This document shows positions 23,621-36,394 of a stretch of 64,000 nt of DNA, in pieces. The position numbers and the translations under genes are program-made. The stretch is from contig CP136069.1 of assembly GCA_032622095.1 (NCBI GenBank), forward strand, positions 170,864,394-170,928,393, given 5' to 3'. This stretch comes from Siphonodentalium dalli (taxonomy: Eukaryota; Mollusca; Scaphopoda; Gadilida; Siphonodentaliidae). Position 1 is the first letter of the stretch, and each line of letters starts with the position of its first letter. A model generated the notes under the pieces. It was not told the DNA's origin, did no database searches, and saw only the letters and a list, made by a program, of their open reading frames with translations.

Positions 23621-23906
23621 GCTGCATTACCGTTAAAGATCATAAAGTAGCACAGACTATAGCAGGACCCCCCCCCCCCGGACGCACAGTGATGGACCCG
23701 ACGCCATCGTGTATATACATCTGTTGTATCATAATTCCATATATATTGTATACTAATTCTTATACAAGTGGATCATACCTTATATTATACTTATGTAAAT
23801 ATCATGTTCTTTGTATTATTGTCGGGAGCGAGGCCAAGATAAGTTTTGTAACTTGTGCCTCAATCCCTTGCATTTAATTATGGATGCAAATAAATATGTT
23901 TACATC
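22052..23906 (+). mobile_element. 5'-truncated non-LTR retrotransposon nested in MITE
   Basis: The 1855-bp insertion is bounded by the direct repeat AACCGGCCAAA at 22041-22051 and 23907-23917, an 11-bp target duplication inside the MITE. It starts within the reverse transcriptase and includes a 3' UTR with a C12 run near 23667. It ends GCAAATAAATATGTTTACATC without poly-A. The same 3' end type (AATAAAATATGTTTAAAC on the minus strand) is found at 56003, so both belong to one family. Confidence 0.9.
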
Positions 23907-24039
23907 AACCGGCCAAAACCGGCCAATCAAGCTTCAACAGCCTAAAATATCTTCGGTCTGTCTCAATAGAACCATACAAATATGGATATCATTGGAACCG
24001 GCTCCTTGACCACATTGTGATAGTTACAGTTAGCCCTGT

Positions 24040-24246
24040 GCCAATGCATTCTCTTATATATGCGAGTCGACCATAGGTCGCCTCGCATATATAAGAGAAT
24101 GCATTGGCCTAAAAAAAATCTTTTTTTACCACTTTTTCTTACATTCTTTAACAATTTTATAATTTTTAATATGTTAAGCCAATGCATTCTCTTATATATG
24201 CGAGGCGACCTACGGTCGACTCGCATATATAAGAGAATGCATTGGC
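24040..24246. repeat. Mirrored pair of 69-bp hairpins
   Basis: Hairpin 1 (24040-24108) and hairpin 2 (24178-24246) each have arms GCCAATGCATTCTCTTATAT and its complement around a GTCGACC/GGTCGCC centre. Hairpin 2 is the reverse complement of hairpin 1, so the pair plus its AT-rich 69-bp spacer forms a larger inverted repeat. The same block recurs in the other piggyBac-type MITE copies. Confidence 0.9.
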
Positions 24247-24313
24247 ACAGGGCCCTTCTGTTGTGTAAAGGGTTAACTTATTATCGTAACATTTCCTAAG
24301 GGAACTACTTGTC

Positions 24314-25155
24314 AATAAGTAATTAGTATATACAGTGTTAACAATAAGTAATTAGTATATACAGTGTTAACAATAAGTAATTAGTATATACAATGTTAAC
24401 AATAAGTAATTAGTAGATACAGTGTTAACAATAAGTAATTAGTATATACAGTGTTAACAATAAGTAATTAGTATATACAGTGTTAACAATAAGTAATTAG
24501 TATATACAGTGTTAACAATAAGTAATCAGTTTATACAGTGTTAACAATACATAATTAGTATATACAGTGTTAACAATAAGTAATTAGTATATACAGTGTT
24601 AACAATAAGTAATTAGTTTATTCAGTGTTAACAATAAGTAATTAGTATATACAGTGTTAACAATACGTAATTAGTTTATACAGTATTAACAATAAGTAAT
24701 TAGTATATACAGTGTTAACAATAAGTAATTAGTTAATACAGTGTTAACAATAAGTAATTAGTATATACAGTGTTAACAATAAGTAATTAGTGTATACAGT
24801 GTTAACAATAAGTAATTAGTATATACATTGTTAACAATAAGTAATTAGTATATACAGTGTTAACAATAAGTAATTAGTATATACAGTGTTAACAATAAGT
24901 AATTAGTATATACAGTGTTAACAATAAGTAATTAGTATATACAGTGTTAACAATAAGTAATTAGTATATACAGTGTTAACAATAAGTAATTAGTATATGC
25001 AGTGTTAACAATAAGTAATTAGTATATACAGTGTTAACAATAAGTAATTAGTATATACAGTGTTAACAATAAGTAATTAGTATATACAGTGTTAACAATA
25101 AGTAATTAGTATATACAGTGTTAACAATAAGTAATTAGTATATACAGTGTTAACT
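24314..25155. repeat. 29-bp minisatellite, about 29 copies
   Basis: The unit is AATAAGTAATTAGTATATAC followed by AGTGTTAAC. Copies are nearly identical, with scattered single-base variants concentrated in the left half (24390-24760). Most copies after 24840 are exact. It begins about 40 bp right of a piggyBac-type MITE. Every unit contains a TTAA. Confidence 0.95.
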
Positions 25156-25518
25156 GCAACATAAAGTAGGAATTAGTGAGCGATTCCCGAGTGGACGTTG
25201 ATAATTGACGTAAACCGTATATCCGGTATATTTCCGGTATCTAAGGTATAAATCCGATAGAATGAGCATCATGTTCAACATGCCGCCATATTATTTGTTT
25301 TAAATGAAATGGAATTTATACATAAACTGCATATTTTGCTAATGTTTATAATATATCATCTTAAATACATATTAAGTGCTTATTGCACTGCTTCATTATT
25401 ATATTTTACGACGCGGCCACTACACACATTCTAGAAATGCACCACTATACTATTATTTTCAGAATATTCGATAACATCGGCTGTGCTCGTTCGTATAATC
25501 CCACGTTTGAACAACGTA

Positions 25519-25731
25519 CAGTAATGCTCTAAGTAATCGACCCCTTAACCGTAGTAGAATTATGGGTAACTTTTCAGAATTTAGTCGGAAATATGGCTTG
25601 TTGCCATTCATCGGAAAGCTCTCGGCGAGAGCTTTCCGGTGAATGGTAACAAGCCATATTTCCGACTAAATCCTGAAAAGTTACCCATAATTCTGCTGTG
25701 ATTAAGAAGTCGATTAATTAGAGCATTACTG
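25519..25731. mobile_element. Near-perfect palindromic mariner-type MITE
   Basis: The 213-bp element has ends CAGTAATGCTCTAA and its complement, flanked by TA at 25517-25518 and 25732-25733. The two arms are almost fully complementary with the centre at CTCTCGGCGAGAG near 25625. CAGT ends plus a TA target fit Tc1/mariner. It is non-coding. A partial arm of a relative lies at 27931. Confidence 0.85.
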
Positions 25732-25733
25732 TA

Positions 25734-27930
25734 ACAATAATGCAAACAAACAGTCCTTCATTAGTCCCGAACAAATCAACGATAAATAATGGAGAATGTT
25801 TTCGTCAACGAGTGCCCCTTTATTTACCTTATATGAACAAAATGGCGTTGTGTTGTGTTGATACAAACTGTATTTAAAATACGTGCATTGGGTAAGTTTA
25901 TTCGCAAAGATCGGCATCAGAGTGTTTCAATTCCCTTAAATGTGACGTGGAAGGCTGTGCATGCGTATCTGACTGTGAGTAGAGTAGAGCAAATTTGCTA
26001 TGAAAGAGTTTATATCTAGTTTGGCGGCGCACAGTTTAATAACTTTATTTACATATTAACTTGCAAACAGATACAAAAGGAATAGAAGGAATTTCATCTG
26101 TACCATTTCGGAAATTACGATGCTAAAACATCGACTATTAGATAGACTCTACTGTATTTATCAGTGAATGGGTGGTGGATAAATATACAAATTAAGTACA
26201 TCGTCGGTAAATAATCAACGTAACTTGTTCCGATATACGAATGACGTTGTACGACTGTAATGTGAACAGCGTTCCAACAAATATTGTATCTCGTGCACCA
26301 AACCACATGAAATGCTTCATATAATGACAATGAAACCGGATACAACTGGCGGTGTATATCTGCGTTGGCCTATCCGACCTTACAAGATCCTATCTTATTC
26401 CCATGCACGACGTATACACTCCAAAAGCAACAAGTAGACTGATAGCGGACGTGTATAGTGTTATGATGAGTCACAGTACAGGGACGCACCCTCACAAGAA
26501 ACAGTATAAATGTGCCCCATGAGGAATATCGCTTCATAAATTATTTATGATTCGGCAATGAGCAAAAACGGTACCATCATGGCTAATCTGATCAGGCGTC
26601 CCACGAGGCAGATACAAATATCCGTGGGCATCCAGGGATCCTGATAAAAGTCATAATTTGTGCAAATATTGACTGAGAAGAATCTTAAAGCGACAAGTAT
26701 AATATCCAAAGCTAGAACACATTGTGGTGCATGTGCCATTGTACTGTATGTATGTACTGGTATCTGGTATCTGGTATGTACTGGTAGATTGAACTACATG
26801 CAGCTCAGGCAGATCATAAACTGTGAAGCTCAGATGCATATGTTTCTGTTGCACTAACGGCACATCGTATTTGTGTATGACATTTATTTGGTACATCAGC
26901 ATATACAGTACGGTTGAATCAACAATTATACATCTACAATAATCAGTGATGATGAAGAATCATCTGTCTCGTCGATCATGTAATAGCGCCCGCTCGTATG
27001 TTGCCTACTTAAATTTAGTTCACTGTAATACCCTTTAACTCCAACGAAATGTAAGTTCCCGAATCTGTTGGCTGCTTCGAACGTTTTCAAATCGTTATGA
27101 ATGTCTCGTGTTGAATCTCAGAACACATAATTTACTCGCAGACATAAACTGGCTCATATGTATGTTTTACTTAGACTTGAACGTCGGCAATGCGCACATT
27201 TTCAGGTCGTGATTTTCCTTCACAATCACCGTCTCCAATAAAAGCGAATATAAAGTTACATTGATACAGGTGTGCCAACTAAGTCTAACCTCTACTCGAT
27301 TATGTGGGTTTTACGCGAGTTATCGAGCAACACCCGATTCGATTCGTTATCCGATTTGTATAGAATTTATCCATGGAATGTCTCTGGGTGGCACACGGAT
27401 ACATGATAACGTTTCACCACATTGTTTGCTTCGGCATCTGATGAGCGATGATCCGATGTAATTCTCTGATTTTACATTATCTTCGGAAATGAGATGACGT
27501 GTTGCCCATTACACAATACAGTGTCCGTTTATTTCCGGTGTTTGATTCTGGACGTTTATCGTTTATATTTGCATAATGTGTTTTATGTGGCAGTAATAAG
27601 GAACGCGTGGGAAAGCGAACATGCTGTGCGTAATATGAATAATCATTGTAGATCAATCCGCACATACAGTTGTCGGAGTAAGCAGTCAATCGTGTGCGGG
27701 AAACTGAGTAATCTCGTAAACTGTATTAGTTCGCCACAGACTAAATTATATATGTGTTGCTTATGTAATCGAGTTGATATATTATCAACCCAAGCTGCTA
27801 GAGCCATTCCACGTTGCGCGCGAGATCCAAACGAACAGCTGAATCTGCTAAATTAAAACGAGTGCTTTTAGACGGCGAACGAACCAAGCGAATCGCCAGC
27901 TATATACGGCGCCGTCGAAATACCTGTACA
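25734..27930. other. No supported gene
   Basis: Short frames only. A small TGGTATC tandem repeat lies near 26758-26785. No RNA gene or mobile-element boundary seen. Confidence 0.5.
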
Positions 27931-27994
27931 TACAGTAATGCCTTAATTATTCGACTCCATAACCACAGCATAATTATGGGTAACTTTTCAGGAT
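27930..27994 (+). mobile_element. Single arm of the 25519 mariner-type MITE
   Basis: TACAGTAATGCCTTAAT at 27931 is followed by TCGAC, AATTATGGGTAACTTTTCAG and GATT, in the order of the left arm at 25517-25595. The matching right arm is absent. Confidence 0.7.
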
Positions 27995-28339
27995 TAGAGA
28001 TTTGGATTTCCAGAAATGGTATGTTCTATCAGTGTCTCTTTACGCACATTGGTTATCCAAGCTTCATAAAACACATAACTGACCCAAGAGTTACAGTTCC
28101 TGACCGAAGGAGTCGCCCTAAACCGATCTCGAAAGACTCATAATAGCCTGATTTTGCCAATTACTTCTCAGTTATTTAATCTTGTTTTAAGGCGATTTGT
28201 ATTGAAAATTCGCGGTGCCCACTGTGGACTTCTCTTTGTGAGACAAAGAAGACATGGGTATGTTTGGTTTCATGCATAAAATGTTTCGATGATGAACACA
28301 GCAATTGAGAGGAGAACCTACTGATTCTGAATTGTTTCT

Positions 28340-29240
28340 GAGATTTGGTTACAAATAAAGAATCATTTAAAATCTCTTGATTCTCCACCAAGAAACAAAT
28401 TTAGTGTCAGGAACCATTGGTACTGGACTTTGGTTCCGAAAGAAGAATCAGTTGATTATCTGTTGGGTTCTTCGCCTAGAACCAATATTTAGTGCCCGTA
28501 ACCTATTCACTCTAAGAGAAAATACCCAAACAGAACCAAGCACTTTGGTTCCACCTGAATGTTTGGTCCTTCTTAGAAACAAACTGAATCCAAGGTTTGT
28601 GTGGGAATACGACAGAGCTTAAATGTCCTAGTTTAAATTTAACAATCGGTCCACGCGTTTGTGGTTAAGATGATCTAGGGAAGACTTTTGAAATACGAAT
28701 TCACACATGCCTAGACTATTTTCTATTCGTATTTATCACATAATTAACCCACAAAACCAGCTTCATAATTGTTGGTAAAACACACGTGTAATATTAGCGC
28801 GTGCGATGACGTCACACCATTATTCAAATGACTTGCGATTGCTGAGGTTTATGATTGTTGTTTCCTAGAAGCCAATTGGGGAACCAATTGGGGAACCCTA
28901 AGGAACTATTTGGTTCCATTTTCTGATGCTATTTTGAACCAAATTTAGTGTTCATAGCCTAATGGTTCCACATACGGGACACTATTTCAGAACCATTGGT
29001 TCTGAGCTTTGGTTCCGAAAAACGGGAATTTTGGTTCTAAAATTTGGTTCCGAATATTAGTCATTTGATTCTATTTTGTTTCTCTACCAAGAAACAAATT
29101 TTAATGTTCAGAACCCAATTATTACAAAAACGGGACAATATGCTTAACAATTTGGTTCTCTGTTGGTTCCAATTGATACTCACTCCAGAACCATGCGGTT
29201 CTCCACTGTTTGTTTCACATACGGGACAAGGTGAAGAACA
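28340..29240. repeat. Region saturated with GGTTCC/GGAACC motifs
   Basis: TTTGGTTCC, GAACCA and related words occur more than twenty times on both strands. Two longer diverged direct matches lie about 700 bp apart: CCAAGAAACAAATTTAGTGT near 28386 and CCAAGAAACAAATTTTAATG near 29086. This suggests an old array or repeated insertion. Open frames here follow the motif and are not genes. Confidence 0.65.
28728..28868 (+). repeat. Direct repeat, partner of 29655-29803
   Basis: Shared order: GTATTTATCACATAATT, CATAATT-T-GGTAA, AGCGCGTGCGATGACGTCAC, ACTTGCGAT-GCTG, ATGATTGTTGTTT. The copies are about 927 bp apart. The block contains TGACGTCA, a cAMP-response-element-like palindrome, but no gene is attached. 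Confidence 0.75.
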
Positions 29241-29654
29241 GATAGAAAACCATTTGATTACAATTGTTGCTTTTAGTGTAAGAAGTAGTATTCGCTGTTG
29301 TTAATTTGATTCAACTAAACAAACATGGCAAAGGGAGGACATTTCTAAAGAAAGACATATCCTGCAAATGGAAACGGAATATCTCGGATATACGCGACTG
29401 ATTGACGGTGTGTTGTTCATCTGGAGGGATGTTCAGAAAATATCTGCAGACGATAGACGGACAAATATATATCACAAGTTCATAAGGCTCCATAATCATT
29501 GGTGGAAATGTTCAGATAAAAAGTTCAACAAACAACATATTGTAATTTAGACGATGGCGTTAACCGAAGTTCATGGCAAGTGTTCTCTCGAGACAAAAAC
29601 GCAACATGCACGAGACTATATCGAAACATTAGAAAGCTGGCTATGATCATCAAC

Positions 29655-29803
29655 TATATGTATTTATCACATAATTTGGCCATAAAAGCAGTTTCATAAT
29701 TATCGGTAATAGACACGTTTAATATCAGCGCGTGCGATGACGTCACGGCGTTCTTCAGATAACTTGCGATCGCTGTAGTGTATGATTGTTGTTTTCGATG
29801 AAT
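29655..29803 (+). repeat. Direct repeat, partner of 28728-28868
   Basis: Second copy of the block described at 28728, diverged by several substitutions and small indels. GCGCGTGCGATGACGTCAC is conserved in both. Confidence 0.75.
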
Positions 29804-29846
29804 ATTTCGCGTTGCTTCGGGTTTATTTGATCATGTGATAAAAGGT

Positions 29847-29990
29847 ATCTCACACACGTCCTATTTTATACGTAATTTATCAACCTCGTCCTCTAAATTC
29901 TATTTGAGCCTCGGTAAACCTCGGCATAAATCGAATTTAGTGAACTCGGTTGATAAATTCCGTATAAAATAGGAACTCATGTGAGATCCT
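29847..29990. mobile_element. Small palindromic element
   Basis: Arms ATCTCACA-ACG-TCCTATTTTATAC and GTATAAAATAGGA-CATGTGAGAT, with inner arms TTTATCAACC and GGTTGATAAA, meet near 29920. It is MITE-like. No target duplication could be fixed. Confidence 0.6.
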
Positions 29991-30104
29991 CTATATATGA
30001 AACGAGTAAATGGAATCATGATTGTGCACGATTTGGTAAAGGTACATCGATCGTAACAGGAACGTGACTAATGGAGAATGACTACTGGACAATTGTTTGG
30101 AATC

Positions 30105-30185
30105 AGAAGCCCAGTTGGTAAGCCGCATTAGATCAGCATGAGCCGTTCGGTTATCTTAAAGCTTGTTCGAATCTCCATGAGCGGG
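30105..30185 (+). mobile_element. tRNA-like SINE head fragment
   Basis: AGCCCAGTTGGTAAGCC near 30109 resembles an A box, and TTGTTCGAATCTCC near 30164 resembles a B box. The acceptor stem does not pair convincingly, so a SINE head or degraded tRNA pseudogene is more likely than a functional tRNA. Confidence 0.4.
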
Positions 30186-30204
30186 GATTTGTGACCCACT
30201 CACC

Positions 30205-30310
30205 AACATAACCTCGCGCAAATAGGTTCATAATCGACCTATAATATTAATATAGGTTCCAATTGGATTATTTGGTTCTTAAATAAGCCTATATAGTGGA
30301 CTTATATCCG
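30205..30310 (+). repeat. Dispersed AATAGGTTC-type repeat
   Basis: CCAACATAACCTC-GCAAATAGGTTCA is followed by an ATAGGTTC-ATTGG block and TTAAATAAGCC. The same order occurs inverted at 33230-33320 (roughly 70% alike) and in shorter form at 32160-32240 and, inverted, 34500-34580. The 30205 and 33320 copies face each other like ends of a 3.1-kb element, but several separate insertions are as likely. Confidence 0.5.
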
Positions 30311-31336
30311 ACACTCAGTTTTTTTGCGCTGGCAACAGTGGAAACACATTTTAAATAGCGCGAATTGTTTTTTTCGTATTATTTTCCGCCCATAATGAAC
30401 TTATAATACGTCAATATGAGCAGGGTTCGCACTCCCGCTTGCCAAATTTGCCAATGGCAAAAAATATTATATGAGTCGATAATGTCATTAAAATTACTCT
30501 CATTTCAGTTCATTATGGACGCAAAATGAGGCGATTCGACGCCCATTATAAACCTAAAACAAATCATATTATAAGTCCATAACGCGATCAATTTCACAAG
30601 CACAGGCTGCACGCACAGGAAAACTAACCTAATTCGTGTATCTGGGTAAGATTTCTTGGTTGATTTCCTGCGATCGGTGGTTACTACGTGAAATGTCCAG
30701 AGTAATTTTCTGGTGAAATTAACCGCGGTCTTTCCTCCACTCATAACGCCGTCCTATGGTTTGCATAATGTTATGGCTGTTAGAAATGACGTGAAACCTA
30801 AAATAAACAAACGAACTTTTTCAGTTTTCCAACCTGGTATCTTGTCTTTCGTCTTTCGTCGAAAGTGGAAACATATTAAAATGTTTGTTCAAGTGCAACT
30901 AAATACAAGTCACCAAAATGTGTTTTAATTTAAATCGTCAAGAAAATTTAACTTAGTTTTTGAACTGTTGTTTTTTTCTTTCTGCTGCTAGTCCCGAAAT
31001 CGCCACGTCCTTGACTGAATAGTTTATAACAACATGTTGACCAAGCATTTATATCCAAAAGACATATTATCCTCTTCTAATTAACCGACTAATCTCCGAT
31101 CTTGAAAACATTACTAAAAAGATCAGCCCCAATGAAAGCATGTGCATGCATCATCGGTGATATCTATGTAGCTATCACCACACAACTATATGTGGCTTGA
31201 ATCCATTGGGGACCATAATGAAAATAAATGGTCTTAGGACTGTTTTCTTATGCTATCCCCGATGGTTTTTGGTCACATGTTAGTGCCGGACAACTCCCTT
31301 ACAGTCTAATACCCCGTATAAACGCCATACTCATGC

Positions 31337-31557
31337 TGGGCATAGGTCAACTGCGGAAGTACTACATCACATCCTTCCGCAGGTGACCTATGTCCAGTAA
31401 TATATCAAATAATTTGATATTCTACATCTTTACAATTTCTGTTAATCTGTTACTTGTTACATGTATATCACATGTTTATTTGTATCTATATATGTAGTTT
31501 GTCCTACACCAATATGTGTCTTAAAGACCATTAAAACGCATATTATCTTATCTTACA
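31337..31557 (+). mobile_element. LINE-like 3' end with hairpin and TATCT tail
   Basis: A hairpin (GGGCATAGGTCA-CTGCGGAAG with its complement ending at 31396) is followed by AT-rich sequence. The end is TTAAAACGCATATTATCTTATCTTA, a short microsatellite tail. This is the layout of a LINE 3' UTR. No reverse transcriptase remains. Confidence 0.45.
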
Positions 31558-33229
31558 ACCGATGTGTGTGTCACGCCACCACAAGTCTATTTAAGCACTC
31601 TTGCAAATGTAATAAGTTCGATCAAATGGACACGGTGTAAGTACAACATGAGGTAATGTGGGTTCATTCTGACTTTTTCCAAAATCACATTTTCTGGAAA
31701 ATTGGATCGTTTTGTATAAACCAGTCATAGCTGAATTGCCCTAATGAATATATAGCCAAATCAGCGATTATATCAGAATTTGTATCCCGACAATAAAACT
31801 AGGTCATATTTGCTAGTGAGTACATCAAAGAAAGCTGAATTTATCAGAAAACTGTGTGTAACTGAACTAAAGCAGAATTTTGTTCCTGTATACCCAAGTC
31901 TTAGTGCTGCTAAAACGAAAATTGAAGTAGAATAAAAATAAATATAGAATGGAGATGCCGATTCGGACTCTTTAGTATAAGTACAGTATTACGAAGTGGG
32001 GATGGGGACATATCACACAGACCAAACATTGAGCAGCATATGGGATTATCGCATGTTACTCTAAATAAGGAGTCAATGTATGTCGTGTCCTCGATGTTGA
32101 CAGAACTATTGGAATATTGATTAACACCAACGACTTATACCCCACCATATTCTCACGAAAAAATAGGTTCATGTTGAACCCACATCTTCACATATATTCA
32201 TATTTGACTTATTTGATTCTGAAATAAGCAGTGAACTTATACCCGTTAACATGTTGCATGACACGGGCCGCACCGAAATCACGTTACTACGGTAAATAGG
32301 ATTAAAAAGAACCTATTGCTCAAATAGTGCCATATTTCGTGTTGAAATATACGTTAATATTGAAAATATTTCGACCCCCCCCCCCCCAACTGGGTGCATA
32401 TTGAGCTTATGATCCAGGAGAAGAATACCCAACCAAATATCACATGCGAACATGCCTGTGACATGCAATTAGAACATGTTTAAAGGCACACAATGTGTTC
32501 GGACAAATTTATCAATCACAGTTCAACTTAAAATCAAGACCAATAAGCGATACTAGATACTACCTTGATATATTTTTGCCCGAAATGGATTTTCTTTAGC
32601 TACAAAAATGGTGATAAAAAAAACATAAGATTTGTTTTTGTCTTCAGAATAACCTTAAATTCCCCTTATTAATCGGCTAAAGTGGTCGATGGTGTGTAAT
32701 ATTTAAGGTTAGCAGATTCAATGTTCCAAACCCTATGTGCAGCTTTAATTGATTTCAGTTCTGAATTTAACAAAAAGAGTATATTTAGTAAATTTAACCA
32801 TATTGAGACCGTATTGTAAATATTGTAAATATTACATGGTTCGACAGCAAACGGGGAAAAAAACACAACGCTCGCTTGAATTGCGTTTGGGACTGTGACT
32901 GAAAACCATACAATGCTATCTCTGGTTCTTCTTGGTGATTTTCAATTTCAATACACGAATAATTATTGGATCAAACGCTTTTATGGTAGAATTCCCACAT
33001 GATATGTTTTCTAAATTGGTGGACCGACATGTGCATGTATGCAGAGATCGAGATAGTGTGTTCCACTCAAAATAAGCCCATACCGGACGTATGTTCCTGA
33101 GCGAAATACGCTCATATTGGCATTATTTAACCTCAATATAATCTCTATATAGACGTAAACCCCCAATAAGTGACTATTTTTTCACTGCGGTCCACGACAT
33201 CAGACGGAATAACTGGTAAACGCTTGGGC

Positions 33230-33320
33230 TTATTTCAGAATAAAATCCGTCCAATACGAACCTATGTGAACATTTATGTCCAATATTAACCTATTTGCAT
33301 GAGGATATGTTGGCACAGAA
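33230..33320 (-). repeat. Inverted copy of the 30205 repeat
   Basis: The reverse complement reads CCAACATATCCTCATGCAAA then TAGGTTAATATTGG and CATAGGTTCGTATTGG, in the same order as 30205-30280. Confidence 0.5.
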
Positions 33321-33743
33321 CACGTCAAAGCAAACGTTAGTTAAATGGTCTCATTTTATCAACCTATGATCGCTTGATTGATCGACTTCAATTAGTCTTC
33401 ATTAATCAATTTAGTTTTCTGTATTAATTAACTTACCATCTAGAGTAATTACAGAAATTTAAGATCTTGATTTATCAGCATATTATCGTGATCGATTAAT
33501 GGACACCCGACATAGAATCATGAAATTATTTCTGATATTGGACTGTCAGGACAATGATGGGTCTTGATTTGTCAGCATACTGTCCTGAGTAATATTCACG
33601 CGACATATATAGGGTCATGAGACTATTTCTAATGTTGGACTGTCAGGACAATGAGGTCATGTCATCCACTTCCAAGGTCGTGTGGAGAACGTGCCGTTCA
33701 AGCTTGATCTGAGTTGAGGGACATATCGATGTTCCATTCCGAT

Positions 33744-33744
<1 letters not shown>

Positions 33745-33784
<40 letters not shown>

Positions 33785-33785
33785 T
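33745..33785. repeat. (GA)n microsatellite
   Basis: About 20 GA units with one AA interruption. Confidence 0.95.
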
Positions 33786-34579
33786 ATATTGATAATTTAT
33801 TGACAAAGAGCAACTCCAACAAAATATGCACACATAATAGTGAAGATAATAAAGTTCATACAGATTAAAAGAGAAAAAAACAACAAAATATATGCTAACC
33901 CATCTGGGTTAACTATCCACCAGTTGGGCTGAGTCCTCCTTGCCTGGAGAGGGCATATCCATGAATTGGCTGTCTTACTGCCCACTCCAATTAGTCATTA
34001 AAATAACACTCTGATCTGCCTGGAAGCTGCGTGGACGTTGGTATACTATATAGAATAACTGTGGTCAATTATGAAATATACAATTTTATGTATAGGATCA
34101 TTTGGAAATGAATTCGGAATCAAGGGAGCGTACGGATGAGTGACTACGCGAGTTTAACCTATATATTTTTATATAATGATCGATTGGTCATATCACGCAA
34201 TACTCTTTATGTATTAGTTTTATTTACAATAATTAATTAGAGGAGCCACGGTCATACAATTAGGTGAATAACTCGCGAGGTTCAATTGGATGAGATCCAG
34301 TCAGAAAGTCAAACTTTAGCTGGAGCAATGGGAAATGTCTATGGCACGAGAGCCATATACATTTATATAATATATATACATAATAGATGTGATATATACA
34401 TAATATATCGATACATGTCCGCCTTAAACGGTAATTGCGTATACCCCAAACTATATGACTCACTAGATTCTTCAAAACACCAATTTTTTATTTCTTATTT
34501 CTGAAACAATTAAGTCCAGTATGCACCTATGTGAATATTTAGGTCCAATATGAATCTATGTTCACGTGGTATGTAATTG

Positions 34580-36394
34580 GTATTTTTCAATGTTGGCAAT
34601 TTGTTTAGGTTCAATGAGATAATCTGATACTGGACACACCTCAAACAAAGACCCTCCCGTCCCGTCCCCGGTGGCCTCCCGCTTTCCCGCTGAATAGAAC
34701 AATGCAGGACTGCCAGTATGATGGCAACGCTTGAGCACAATTACAGTGCATAATAAGAACTCAGATGGTTTAAGTTATTGCGTAATGTTGGCCTTTTCAA
34801 GACAGAACTGAGACCATTGTCAATGTAATGTAGTTGGGACACCCTTGACCAGGGCAATACTGACACACCCCGAACGAAGACAATTTGGCCACGCCTCTAA
34901 AATGTGTCACGTGCACGCTGTCGGCCCCATTCGTCTTTAATTTCAGAACACAACCATGCAGCATACCAGAAGATTACCCATCATTATGTAACGTTCTTTG
35001 CCAAGCGCGGTGAACAAATTACAGATGTTAGCGAAACCTTACATTCTTAATGAGAAACTAGTAATACATCCTCCTCTTCTGACGTCAAAACCAGCTTAAA
35101 GACGACCGAAGCCCTGATTAGCGTTTCGGTTTTAGGCGTGCTACGCGGAAATGTTTCCGATAATTGATTTTGTCGTGACACGCCCATAACTCTAGCCCCG
35201 AAGTCCTGACAACCTAAAGACGCAGTGTGATGTATATCATACGGTCTACCGCATTTAAGGCTTCGTCGCGATGTCTCGAAACGAAGAAAGCCAAATTGTA
35301 TGTTACTGGAAGCCATATATACTATTTTATGGATAACCATCTTAGATGTTGCATCGTGGAATGTAGTATATCCAAACAAATACCACTTGGTTGTAGCCCT
35401 AATACACCCACGCCATTACATGCATAACATGGCAAATGTTGTTTTGTCTGATATCCTCTATACACACAAGTACATGTATATCCACAGGTAATGTTTTGTT
35501 TTTCCATTGTTCATAATTATACATGGTATCGGCTGTTTTGTATCAAAGCGGGGCAATCCTAGGTAGCCAGCACTTGTGCCCGATCTTAATTTCCATAATT
35601 ATTTGGCATTGAAAATATGTTTGACTAACTAACCGCCCATGAAAACGAGTTCAAATGAATGCCTACTATTGATGGAGATCCACTTGTCGTTTGACCGCAC
35701 GACTTATATATTCGAATATAAATATTGTTGTGGATGTAGCGTTATTGTTGGGCATAAACGCACCAGGGCCACACAAATGCGCTTGATATAGATATCCGAG
35801 AGCGAGAGGTTACATGTGTCTGTAGGGATCATAGCAGCAAACATTAAACACCTTTATTGCTTTCTTGTTGCCATCGCTTCAGAGAAAGCATTAACTATCG
35901 TTGGTCTTGACGCCGAGAGACGCGGTTCAATGGTTTCAGAATATTAACTGATATATCACTTCGAAGCAGTGTGGAGATATTTGTCAATATAACGTGTCGT
36001 ATGCTCTATAACTAATTGCGTCATTTCAAAGCAATGTGGGGATAATTGTGAATATAACGTGTCGTAGGCACTATAACTCACTGCGTGCATATCCACTCCA
36101 TACTACTCTACACACCTTAAAATGTGTAAAGTCTAATACGTCCCAACAATATTATTATGTATTTACATTTGTAGAGCAACTATTTCACAATTGGTGGTCG
36201 TATGTGCTTGACATAAAACGTATACTAAAACAACTCTTCGCGAAAAAAAACCCAGATATTCCTGAAACACAAAGAAGTCCGACCAGTAAATTCATCTGTT
36301 ACGGCGACGGTCTAATTAAAATCGATAGAACAATAAAAGAAAGACTAAGAATTGATCCAATCGTATACACGTACAGTACCACTCAGAACAAGTG
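34580..36394. other. No supported gene
   Basis: The longest frame is 133 codons at 36036-36437. It runs into the repeat at 36400 and shows no domain, signal peptide or splice context. I recognise nothing else. Confidence 0.45.

Larger units (their letters stand above)
22027..24272. mobile_element. piggyBac-type MITE copy 1, interrupted by a retrotransposon
   Basis: Termini CCCTTTACCCAACA at 22027 and TGTTGTGTAAAGGG ending at 24272 lie inside TTAA at 22023-22026 and 24273-24276. TTAA targets and CCC ends fit piggyBac; Kolobok also uses TTAA. Removing the retrotransposon at 22052-23906 and one copy of its duplication rejoins AACCGGCCAAAACCGGCC, as in the intact copy at 53090. The right part carries two 69-bp hairpins (24040-24108 and 24178-24246). 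Confidence 0.85.

Noticed and set aside
24314-25155. CRISPR-like array
   Set aside because: Repeats are contiguous 29-bp units with no variable spacers; this is a minisatellite in a eukaryotic context.
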